Shown here: piece by piece, positions 1-9,300 of the stretch | Position numbering within the stretch: position 1 is the first letter of the stretch | Layout: each line of letters opens with the position of its first letter | NCBI RefSeq assembly: GCF_947241705.1 | Contig: NC_079257.1 | Span: 124,001 to 188,000, forward strand | Direction: 5' to 3' | Source of the DNA: Saccharomyces mikatae IFO 1815 | Lineage: Eukaryota; Ascomycota; Saccharomycetes; Saccharomycetales; Saccharomycetaceae | Length of the DNA stretch: 64,000 nucleotides | Position numbers and translations under genes: made by a program | The notes under the pieces: model-generated | Seen by the model: the letters and a program-made list of their open reading frames with translations, nothing else | What the model was told of the DNA's origin: nothing | The model's database searches: none

Positions 1-376
1 AGTTGACTGAATCGTACTTTATCCTCACCTCCAACTTTTCGGTGACTTCAATATTGGGTTCACTGATAGGGAAATTTATTGGTCCCACGTCACCACTCCA
101 ATCAATGATAATTCGAGGAGAAATGTCTGAGTTAACTTTGGGCCGCTGGGAGACCTCTAACCATTTGTTTGTTTGTTTTTTGTCTTTGTCAGGTTGAAAA
201 TTCTCCCTAGTTTGACGTGATACATTGGTACCAGAATTAAATCGTTGCCTCGTAGTCCTCTGCCCATTTGTATTACTTTTGACGAATTGAGAATGTATTA
301 AGTCATCAATTTCCAAGTTTTTCAATAATGCATTTTTTTTGGGTTTTGGCGATTCGTCATTTATAGTTGGTGACAT
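1..376 (-). CDS. SAS3: SAS3 histone acetyltransferase, N-terminal part only (gene runs off the left edge)
   Basis: The reverse strand reads an open frame from the ATG at 376 to the window edge, about 125 codons. It begins MSPTINDESPKPKKNALLKN and includes LEIDDLIHSQFV and ISEPNIEV, which I recognise as the N-terminus of Sas3. Sas3 is the MYST-family catalytic subunit of the NuA3 complex, which acetylates histone H3 in the nucleus. The MYST domain and zinc finger lie beyond the window, so catalytic residues cannot be checked. The segment between about residues 45 and 95 differs strongly from the S. cerevisiae protein I remember, while both flanks are conserved. PIN4, the next gene, lies on the same strand upstream, as in S. 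cerevisiae. Confidence 0.9.
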   Translation of the reverse strand, partial: MSPTINDESPKPKKNALLKNLEIDDLIHSQFVKSNTNGQRTTRQRFNSGTNVSRQTRENFQPDKDKKQTNKWLEVSQRPKVNSDISPRIIIDWSGDVGPINFPISEPNIEVTEKLEVRIKYDSVN

Positions 377-1219
377 TATGTGCAGACTATAAGGAGAAGT
401 AATAAATGATGAAGAAGGAAAAGGAGAGATAATTATCAGTTATGTGAAAGGATGAATTAAATATTTTCTCCTTTTACCTCTTACTATTGATCCTTAATCT
501 TTGAGCTCTTCTAATATGCTTCGAACCTGTAATAATTTCCCCACTCTTTATTTTAAACAATGAGGCCCCAAATCAATTATTAACTACTAAAATAGCATGC
601 CAGTTGAATAATCAGTGACAAAAAATGAATAACTTCTTGCACAATTGACCTAGTTGTCTTACTGTGTAGAACAGTCTGCTCTTCTCTGATCATATAAACA
701 AAATATGAATAAGGCGCCGTTACCCGACTATCGTTCACAATAATACCTTCTTCACGTCAGTGATATGAGTATTAGTTGTACTCAGAATATAGAATAATAT
801 AAAAACATCTCTGTGGTAAAAACGTACATATTAATACCATATAGAAAAGTTGTAGAAAAAGAACATTTAAAGAAAAAGTATTGTAAGTTAAAAATAAAAT
901 CTAAAAAGAGAAAAAAAAAGAAGGATAATATTGGCTTGATTACATTGTGTTACTTAAAGTAGCCTCATCATTCATTCATTATCATCGTGCATCGACATTA
1001 GGTGACATTTTTCAAAAAAAAAATAACTTCATCATGATCATTAATTTTTCATTTTCATATCTGCGTGTTTTGTTGTTTTTTCTATGGTGTTCTTTGATAG
1101 TTGTCAATCTATGTATTTTTTTTTATCTTTTACCTTGTAGAAGCACCACTCATTACTTGTATCGTGCGATAAATAAATATCGAACAAACTTTATAACTAT
1201 AGAACAATGGTAGTATAGA
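377..1219. other. Intergenic region: SAS3 promoter and PIN4 3' flank
   Basis: These 843 bases separate two tandem reverse-strand genes. The SAS3-proximal part is AT-rich and holds one perfect Reb1 core. The PIN4-proximal part has A-rich and T-rich tracts around 895-920 and 1110-1125. The open frames here are short and not recognisable; I see no RNA gene or repeat element. Confidence 0.7.
720..726 (+). promoter_or_regulatory. Reb1 core site upstream of SAS3
   Basis: TTACCCG is a perfect Reb1 core, 344 bp upstream of the SAS3 ATG. Reb1 is a general regulatory factor that keeps promoters nucleosome-free. A 7-mer can occur by chance, so this rests on location in an intergenic region. Confidence 0.45.
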
Positions 1220-3247
1220 TTACCATAAATTCTTCTTGTTCTGGTTTTGTAAATCCAATCCGCTTAAAGAGCGATTCAAACCCTGTTCTAAACCATCGTC
1301 CAACCCGGTGTGACTCAAAGATTTATAAATTAGGTCCGCACTATTCAAATTTTGTACAGACAACATCGACTCGTCGTGATAAGACTGGTATGAAAAGTTA
1401 GAATGAACTGAACCGTTGGTGTGCTGTGGGAGCAATTGTGGTTGCGAGTTTGTTGTAGAAGATGGGCCGTTAAGATTATATAACTGCTGAGAAGACAATG
1501 AAGCATTTTGGTATGCAACTGGTACGCGCTGCTGAGTTTGTGATTGCGATGGTGGTTGAGCTTGAGATAGAGATTGATTGTTGATTGGGATTTGTGGATT
1601 TGGGGGAGAAATTTGAGAATTTCTTAGTAATGGATTAGCGGAGTTGATTTGATAATGGTTGGCAGAATAACCGGAAGGAATTCTTGAGGATGGTGTTAAA
1701 GTGGCCTGCTGTCTTAAAAATGATTGTTGTTGTTGTGCGGTTGATTGAATATTTTGCTGTGTTTGTGGTTGAGGTTGTTGTGGTTGATCCGCCGAATTGA
1801 ATAAAGAGTTATGATGTATATTCAGTTTAGGTGAAGTTAGTGTTGGTTGCATAGAAAATTGTCCTTGTGAAGAGATTTTTGGTGTTGAGTTGGCACTATT
1901 GTTGTTGGTGATGACGCTGTTACCATTACCGTTACCATTACCGTTACCAATGCTGTTGCTGCTGGAAGAATTGTTAACGGCTTGATTACTAATGCTGTTG
2001 GCCGCAGCAGCAGCATGAGCTTGCAATAGACTTGTATAAGATTGAGATCTGTTCATGGAGCCGCCAGTAGAGTTTGGTTGTAAAGGGTGAGCGGATGTCA
2101 TTTGACCTTGCTGTTGCAAATGAGATTGCAAATTAGCATGATCCAAGATTTTTCTTCTGATTATAATAAACCTTGGATCATATACTTCAACTAGACTTAA
2201 ATATGAGCACAAGACATTGATAATTCTCTTGTGAGAAGCTGATATACCCATGGGGTAAGCCAACTCATAATAATACTTTTCTCTATCCTTGAACAGCAAT
2301 AATTGGGAATAGATTTCCAAAGTGTCAGGGTCATTGAAGTCCAGTTGCTGGGGTGGTAAAGGTAACGTCGAAGTTGATGGTAAAGGCGCATAAAATCTCT
2401 CAGTGGACATCTGGTTTTGATTGTTGGCGTTGATTGCCTGGTACAGTGATGACGAGGTGTGTTGGGCAGAAAGTGAGGGTTGATGCATGCTGATGTTACC
2501 ACCGTTGTTATTGTTAGAATTACCGTTGTTGTTATTAGTAACAGTATTATTCATTGGACTGTTAATCATAGTATTAGCGTTGATACCATTCATTAGAGTC
2601 GAGAATAATTGATTGTTGGAGGAACTATTGTTTCCGCCTGCACCCATTTTGGACAACGAGTGTAGAGAAAGGTTAGATGACGACCTGTGTTGTTCTTCCA
2701 ATTGACCTCTTTTCTCTCTTTTCTCCCTCTCGATCCTTTCCCTTTCAGCTTGGGGAAGCATTTTTTTATATTCTACTTTCAGTTTCCTCCCACTGATTTC
2801 CTTGCCATTTAAAGAATTTATCACCTGAGTGGTTTCTTCAGGAGTGGTGAAATTCGCGAAGGCCAAACCTCTGAATATACCGTTATCAAAATGATAATTG
2901 AAGGCATAAGGTAGGGGAAGGTCCATATCTTCAATAATGTCTAACAATTGCTCCTTTTTAATGGCAAACGGAATGTTTTTAATAACAATGGCGTTCGGAA
3001 TAACATCATCATCCAACGCAGTGTTGGTGGAAGCGTTATCCAAATTTGCAGCAGAAGAACTATGTTCGATATTTTTAACAGAGTTTTCGCCTGTTTCTTT
3101 TTGCGCACTGTCCTCTCTATCATTTGTGCCTCTAGTTTCGAAAGCTGGAAGATGCGTTTCCTGGTCATTCGTTTCCGTATTCATATTATTATCTTGAGCA
3201 TCCCGGTTTGCTGCCGGAGGAGAATTCTCAAAAGAACTGCTCTCCAT
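1220..3247 (-). CDS. PIN4: PIN4/MDT1, RRM protein of G2/M progression and DNA-damage response
   Basis: This 675-residue protein is close to the 668 residues I recall for S. cerevisiae Pin4. An RRM spans about residues 84-162, with RNP2 (IVIKNI) at 87-92 and RNP1 (GLAFANF) at 127-133. A conserved block around 305-370 (FNDPDTLEIYSQLL onward) may be an R3H-like fold. The rest is low-complexity Asn, Gln and Ser, including a Gly-Asn dipeptide run and Gln-rich stretches near 490-600, which gives a prion-like composition. Pin4 binds the Rad53 FHA domain through phosphothreonines and influences G2/M timing, as known from S. cerevisiae. The start is a true ATG at 3247. Confidence 0.95.
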   Translation of the reverse strand: MESSSFENSPPAANRDAQDNNMNTETNDQETHLPAFETRGTNDREDSAQKETGENSVKNIEHSSSAANLDNASTNTALDDDVIPNAIVIKNIPFAIKKEQLLDIIEDMDLPLPYAFNYHFDNGIFRGLAFANFTTPEETTQVINSLNGKEISGRKLKVEYKKMLPQAERERIEREKREKRGQLEEQHRSSSNLSLHSLSKMGAGGNNSSSNNQLFSTLMNGINANTMINSPMNNTVTNNNNGNSNNNNGGNISMHQPSLSAQHTSSSLYQAINANNQNQMSTERFYAPLPSTSTLPLPPQQLDFNDPDTLEIYSQLLLFKDREKYYYELAYPMGISASHKRIINVLCSYLSLVEVYDPRFIIIRRKILDHANLQSHLQQQGQMTSAHPLQPNSTGGSMNRSQSYTSLLQAHAAAAANSISNQAVNNSSSSNSIGNGNGNGNGNSVITNNNSANSTPKISSQGQFSMQPTLTSPKLNIHHNSLFNSADQPQQPQPQTQQNIQSTAQQQQSFLRQQATLTPSSRIPSGYSANHYQINSANPLLRNSQISPPNPQIPINNQSLSQAQPPSQSQTQQRVPVAYQNASLSSQQLYNLNGPSSTTNSQPQLLPQHTNGSVHSNFSYQSYHDESMLSVQNLNSADLIYKSLSHTGLDDGLEQGLNRSLSGLDLQNQNKKNLW
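1920..1949 (-). repeat. Hexanucleotide minisatellite encoding (Gly-Asn)n in PIN4
   Basis: On the coding strand five units of GGTAAY/GGTAAC type follow one another and encode alternating Gly-Asn. Units differ only at third positions. Such tracts change length easily between strains. Confidence 0.8.
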
Positions 3248-3606
3248 TATTTATCTGTTTTGCACACTGTCCCTACTTTATCACCTGCCTCTATGAGTAC
3301 CGTATCACACTTCTTATTATGTTGACCTCTGAGAGTTCGCTGCTAATCTCAATTAAAAAGCTCTCTTCAATTGTTATTATTTTCCAGGAAAAAATCGCAA
3401 AATTGCAACAGCCGTGAATAATGACAGATTCTTATGTTACCCTTTGTTAATGCTCAGAATAAACTTGAAATAATAAGGATATATTGGTAGAAAGGTGCAA
3501 AAGGCTTAATGATAAGAAGTGGTCAGTCTTAGAGCCGTTATATCTGAGCCAATTTCTGCACGAGGAGGATATAGTAAGAACAATATTACTAATCAAAAGT
3601 TGAAAA
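3248..3606. promoter_or_regulatory. Divergent promoter region PIN4 / SEC17
   Basis: This 359 bp interval drives PIN4 leftward and SEC17 rightward. The sequence is AT-rich and I see no strong consensus site; a TTACCCT near 3437 misses the Reb1 core by one base. Confidence 0.5.
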
Positions 3607-4598
3607 ATGTCAGATCCTGTGGAGCTATTGAAAAGAGTATGTAGCAAGAAAGTATATCCAAGGGACAAAATGAAACCTGGTTCGCTTTCAGATATCGTGA
3701 TGAAAATTACTAACATTGAAATGTGGAAATGAATTATCCTGTTTTTTAGGCTGAGAAGAAAGGTGTTCCTTCATCAGGTTTTATGAAATTGTTTAGCGGT
3801 TCTGATTCTTACAAGTTTGAAGAGGCTGCTGATCTTTGTGTCCAGGCAGCTACCATTTACCGTTTGAGAAAAGAATTGAACTTAGCAGGAGACTCTTTTC
3901 TAAAAGCCGCTGACTATCAGAAGAAGGCTGGTAACGAAGATGAAGCAGGAAATACTTACGTAGAAGCTTACAAGTGTTTCAAAAGCGGTGGAAACTCTAT
4001 TAACGCAGTAGATTCATTGGAGAACGCTATCCAAATTTTTACTCATAGAGGGCAGTTCCGCAGAGGTGCTAATTTCAAGTTCGAACTGGGAGAAATTTTG
4101 GAAAATGATTTGCACGACTTTTCAAAGGCCATAGATTGTTACGAGCTTGCTGGTGAGTGGTATGCTCAAGACCAGTCTGTGGCATTGTCTAATAAATGTT
4201 TTATCAAATGTGCAGATTTAAAGGCTCTCGATGGTCAATATATCGAAGCAAGTGACATCTATTCCAAGTTGATTAAGAGCAGCATGGGAAATAGGTTGAG
4301 TCAATGGAGTTTGAAGGATTACTTCCTAAAAAAGGGTCTCTGTCAGCTTGCTGCCACTGATGCTGTTGCTGCTGCAAGGACTCTACAAGAGGGTCAAAGT
4401 GAAGACCCAAATTTCGCAGATTCAAGAGAATCGAATTTTTTGAAAAGTCTAATTGACGCCGTTAATGAAGGTGATAGCGAACAGCTCAGTGAGCAATCCA
4501 AGGAATTTGATAATTTCATGAGACTTGATAAATGGAAAATCACAATTTTGAATAAGATTAAGGAGTCCATCCAACAGCAAGAAGATGATCTGTTATGA
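3607..4598 (+). CDS. SEC17: SEC17, alpha-SNAP (two exons)
   Basis: Exon 1 is 3607-3636 (MSDPVELLKR) and exon 2 is 3750-4598, which resumes AEKKGVPSSGFMKLFSG. Together they give 292 residues, the expected length. Sec17 is the peripheral membrane co-chaperone that recruits the Sec18/NSF ATPase to cis-SNARE complexes so that they can be disassembled after fusion in the ER-Golgi, vacuole and endosomal pathways. The protein is an all-helical TPR-like array. The C-terminal QQQEDDLL ending, with the terminal Leu pair that stimulates Sec18, is intact. It is almost identical to the S. cerevisiae protein, and the exon-intron structure matches. Confidence 0.97.
3637..3749 (+). other. SEC17: SEC17 intron
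   Basis: This 113 bp intron has donor GTATGT at 3637-3642, a perfect TACTAAC branch point at 3708-3714, and a TTTTTTAG acceptor ending at 3749. Removing it restores the full N-terminus in frame. Confidence 0.95.
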
Positions 4599-5306
4599 AC
4601 GGTATATAATTATACGAACATACATCTATATTATAAATGTTATACTAGTTTTACCCGAAACGGTTAAGTAATTGTTTACCAGCCGTGCACCCTTTCTTCG
4701 AGATAAACGTTTAGCGATGACTTAGAGAACTAAGAAGTATTGGTGCTATGTTCTTTCAATGTCAATCGTCAGTTATATCTTTATCTGTATGTTTCATTGG
4801 TTTACTATAAAAGCGAACTCAATCAGATCTTCTCACGAGAAGTTTGTTGTGGCTCGAACTTGTATTACGCTGTGTAATGTAAGGATCTTCCCTTTGCTTT
4901 TCTGATCCGGAACCCTTGAGGGATATTACCATCGCGTATCTTCATACGATTAATATACCTTTGTTGACTTGCATTCTTGATATTGAGATATAGAATGGTG
5001 CTTTCTCGTTTCTTTTCCTTTGTTATATAACGTAACCTTTTTTTTTGATTTCCTTATCCTGCCCCCCTATCACTTTAAACAAGGGACCCAAAGATAAGCA
5101 AAGATACAACTCTGCTTTACCTTATCTACTATTGAACACAACACATTATAGCCTGATATTATAACAGTACGTTTTCTTCCTTACGAGAATAAGCGAGGTT
5201 GTGCTAACTGCAAATTAACTGTAAACCAACTGCAAGCTTCTGAGTAAGGAGCAGAGGGTAGTTGATACAAAAAAAAGAAGAAGATTGTTTTACTTTAAAA
5301 CAAAAG
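4599..5306. other. Intergenic region SEC17 to MOH1
   Basis: This 708 bp interval lies between tandem forward genes. It holds a Reb1 core 53 bp after the SEC17 stop and, nearer MOH1, a stress-response element core (CCCCT at 5064-5068) about 240 bp upstream of the MOH1 start. A TTGAGGGAT at 4917-4925 resembles a post-diauxic-shift element with one mismatch. MOH1 is known to respond to starvation, so these fit, but none has been tested. Confidence 0.55.
4651..4657 (+). promoter_or_regulatory. Reb1 core just downstream of SEC17
   Basis: TTACCCG is a perfect Reb1 core placed 53 bp past the SEC17 stop and about 650 bp before MOH1. Reb1 can act as an upstream promoter factor or as a roadblock that ends Pol II read-through; the location suits the second role. 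Confidence 0.4.
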
Positions 5307-5723
5307 ATGGGGTTGCGTTACTCCATATACATTGAGAATCCTTTATCTTCCCCATCATCGTCATACAAATCAATAAACGACCCATTATTTCATTCCCAGC
5401 ATCGATCACAGAAAAACGTAAGCTTCATCACTTACGGCTGTAGACATTGCAAGACACACCTTTCTAGTTCTTTCCAAATAATTTCTAGAGATTATAGGGG
5501 TAAAACCGGCACTGCCTATTTAATGAATAAAGTTGTCAACGTTGTCGAAGGAAAAGTTGAGCAACGCAGAATGTTGACTGGCGACTACTTGGTTTGTGAT
5601 ATCCTTTGCCATTGGTGCAAGAGGAACGTCGGGTGGAAATACTTACAGAGCAGCAATGATGACCAACAGTATAAAGAAGGTAAGTTTATTTTAGAGCTGA
5701 AGAATATATGCAAATGCACTTGA
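5307..5723 (+). CDS. MOH1: MOH1, yippee-family zinc protein
   Basis: This 138-residue protein has the same length as S. cerevisiae Moh1 and is nearly identical to it. It belongs to the yippee (YPEL) family, whose fold is held by one zinc ion bound by two CxxC pairs: here C45/C48 (CRHC) and C101/C104 (CHWC). In S. cerevisiae Moh1 is needed for survival in stationary phase and has been linked to the GID/CTLH ubiquitin ligase, as YPEL5 is in animals; the exact molecular role is open. The frame extends 15 codons upstream without an ATG, so the ATG at 5307 is the start. Confidence 0.95.
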   Translation: MGLRYSIYIENPLSSPSSSYKSINDPLFHSQHRSQKNVSFITYGCRHCKTHLSSSFQIISRDYRGKTGTAYLMNKVVNVVEGKVEQRRMLTGDYLVCDILCHWCKRNVGWKYLQSSNDDQQYKEGKFILELKNICKCT

Positions 5724-6380
5724 TGTATCCTGTTGTTTGCTAGTTATTGCCTCTTCGTCGTCCAATGGGTCATAGTATATGATTTTTTCAAGGATCTTAT
5801 TTTTTCCCTACTTTTTTATTTAGGTTTATTTCTTTTCGTGGTTTTAGTTACTAACCTGATTTAATCAGGTTATCGTTTGGTCCGGTTTTTTCAAGTATTC
5901 TTCTTTTTTTTTCATGGTTATGTGTTTTATCTTCCTGATTTTTATTATTTCTTGCTCCGATTAATACCAAAGAAATAAGCAGATAATTTCTTATTAGTCT
6001 CGGTATTCTGTTGTCATTTTATAGGGTCTCTTTATGTACGTCCTTTACAACTTATTTTTTTGTACTTTATCTAAGAAAATCATTCCTTTGATATTGAATA
6101 TTTGAGTATGGACAGCAGCGCTTTTAACTTGTTAGGTGTATTTATTGAAATTTTCATGATCTTAAAAATTTGTGAAGCAGTTTGATACATAACTTTCTAA
6201 CATAGTCATTTATATAAAAAATGAAAAAATAGATGACGATAACTATAACGTTTCTAAAGTACAACATATTCTACTTTTAGAATAATTCACAATATACAAC
6301 AACTCCGGAAAAGAACAAGATCAATCCGGTTTCCAGGTGAAAGTACAAAAAAATAATATGGTCCATGTAATACAGACAGA
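5724..6380. other. Convergent intergenic region MOH1 / EDE1, no RRT1 ORF seen
   Basis: This 657 bp interval lies between converging genes and is very T-rich, with many candidate polyadenylation signals. In S. cerevisiae the ORF RRT1 (YBL048W, about 103 codons) is annotated here. I see no open frame of comparable length on the forward strand. Confidence 0.7.
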
Positions 6381-9300
6381 CTAAGCGCTATCCAATAGAA
6401 AATTGGTAGCGGCTTCCAAATCCCAATTACATTTTTCTAGGGCACTGTGTGCTTCTTCCTCTGTGAACCCCATACCGCTTAACTCTTCAATGGCTAAGGA
6501 CTTTGGAGTGGTTGCAACCCCGCGGTTAACAATTGGGTTGTGTTGTAGATCAGTAGCAATAGTGTGATCTGTCTTTAATGGAATCGCTTGTTGTGGAGCA
6601 ACTGTGTTGGATAGTTCAGCCTTGGAATTGCCAAATCCAGCAAAAATTTCGTCCCACTCATCGTTGCTTACTTGAGCAGGATCACCGGTTGATTGCTGTT
6701 GCCCCTGTTGCACTTGTTGATTTGGAATATTTGAGTTTGAGGAGCTCGTTAATGTCCCTGTAAAAGCATTCGCTTGTAATTCATCATCAAGGTCCTTATG
6801 ATCTATGGTTTCAAATTGTTCCATCGATCCACTATTGGCAACATTCTCAAATTCTGATTCCGATTCAGCACCGTTATCTTCTTCTACTGCCGCCTGTTCT
6901 AACCCGGCGAATTCGTCATCGAATTCGTCCTTAACGGGTAGAGTTGAGCTAGCATTTGCTTTTTGAGAACCACTTTCATCATGTGGAAGAGAATTTTCTT
7001 GCGCCGAAGTTTGTATATCTTGACTCGTGGCCGCGGCCGAAATTGATGTTGGCTGAGAATTATACGCAGTTCTAGCAGTATTAACAGCTGTAGATGGAAT
7101 TTCCCTGGTGTCCTCGAATTCGTCGTCACCTGAAGAGGACGAATCACTTTCATCAATATGTAATTCTTGAATTGGTGGAAACTCCTCATTTATCGTCTTT
7201 GCTTTTTGTTGAGAAGAGAGTTTTGGGGATTCTTGGATAGAATTAACCGAATCGCCATCTTCATTGGAATCAGATTTTCTAGCGGTACTTCCGTTCTCAA
7301 TAACTTCAGTAGTTTCATTGCTCAAAACATCCGTAGAAGCAGTGGCTGGGGCAGCCTCCCATTCACCAGGAATGTGAGATAAGTTTCCAGTTTTATCTCT
7401 GTTGATAGAATTATTGACAATACTACGTTCTTCTAGTGTTTCTGGTAGCTCAACATCATCTCTAACGGATTGAGGTGCATTATTGGCAACTGACGATGTC
7501 AATGACTGACTTCTTGGAATGCCATATTCATTCAAATCGCCATCAAATCTATCACTTAACGCTTCAGTCAAATTTGCATTGGCGGTCTCACTGCCCAATT
7601 CGGTTCCATCATTGGTATTAGCATTCTCATTATCGCTTTGAGACCCTAATGTTGGTACGTCTCTATCAAATAAGTCACTTTCAGTTCTTTCTGTTTTTTC
7701 TTCATCATCCTTGATTCGATTGGTATTTAAATTAGAATTCTCAACAGTGGTGTCTACAAATTTGGATATTGTGTCTTCGTGAACATTCTCTTTTGGTGTG
7801 ACTTCCTTAGTCGTTGCACCTGTATTAGAGGCACATCTTGCAATAACATCTTCAACATCATCTGGTAGTTGCCCCATGGCTAAATTCATTTGTCTTTCAG
7901 ATAATTCTCTTACATTATTGGCATACTCGATATTTCTCTCTTTCAATTCTTGATCAGCTTTATCAAAAGAAGCCTTCCGTTGAGATAAATCATCATACAT
8001 TTCTTGCAATTTGGATACGTGCTGATGGTAAAGGTCTTCTTGTTCCTCAATTTGTTTGTTACGTTCCTCTAGCTGCTTTTCACGGTCTGATAAATCAGTA
8101 TCCTTGTTAGACAACTCTTGGTATTTAGCCTGCAGTTGCGCATGTTGCTCTTCAACAGTCTTTTGATAATCATTCAATTCCTTTTGCTTAGTTAAATAAA
8201 CAGTTATTTTTTCACCAAGACCTTCGATCTCCTTTTGCAAATTCACTACTGTAATTTGACTCAACTCTAGCTGTTTAGAATTCACATCCACCATTGATCT
8301 TTCTTGCTTGACGTGCTGTTGTTTTTCATTTAATTGTGATTGTAAAGAAGCCGTCATGGAATTCAAGTTTGTTATTTGTTCTTTCAGTTCGGCATTCTTA
8401 GCTTGAGATTCCTGCAGATCATTGGTTAGTTCATTCAGTTTGGACTCAGCTGCATGGTAATTTGCTTCCGATACAGCCAACTGTTGTGTCAATGTTTCAT
8501 TTTCTTTATTGGCTTGAATTACTTGTGCTTCCAGCTGTTCTGTTTGTTTAACATTTTGGTCATGAGTAGAACGTAAGTTGTTCAACTTAACTTGAATAGA
8601 ATTTTTCATCTCAGTAACACGCTTTAACTCCTGAGTGGCTCTAGATTTTTTATCATTGGTAATACTTGCCTGCTTAGACAATGAGTTCACTTGATTGGAT
8701 AGATTGGCCATTTCAGTCGTGGCATTAGATAGCTGAGCAGAAGCCTCGCCATCTGCATATAAATCCTGATTCTTTAAAGTACTGTTGGAAGATCTTGAAA
8801 GAGCAGACGCACCTAGAGCAGCAGCACCTGCCGCTGTGCCTAAAATTGCGCCAGTGGCAGCATTTGCTGGCATGCTAAATGCAGAGAAGTTTGGAACTTG
8901 TGGTAATGTTGTAGACGCTGCCCGTTTAACTGGACTGGCAGCATGCTTTGGAACTGGGGGTGGTTGTTGAGTGCTGAAGACTTCGTGAACTTCTTTTGGT
9001 GTATCTTGTTCCTCGGGCTCTTCCTGGATTATACTCTGTCCGAAGTTTGATGTTGGAGTAAACTTTTTTAGCCCGGAAGAGGAGTGGGTTAAAGTTGGTG
9101 GCTGCTGTGATTGTTGTTGAAATGTAGCTTGACCGTTGTTACTATCGTATGAAAAACTATTATTTGTGTTGTTTTGAACTATCGGTTGTGTTTTTGTAGG
9201 AGAAGGGGAGCTGAATGAGGGGTTTAGAGCCAGTAAATCGTTCAAAGAGCCGTTGTTTGAATTTTGAGGAAGAACTTGTGGAGCTGGTGGTTGAGTATTA

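Noticed and set aside
947-1213. 88-codon frame between SAS3 and PIN4
   Set aside because: Its start is not ATG, the content is Phe/Leu/Ile-rich from T-rich DNA, and no ortholog is remembered at this place.
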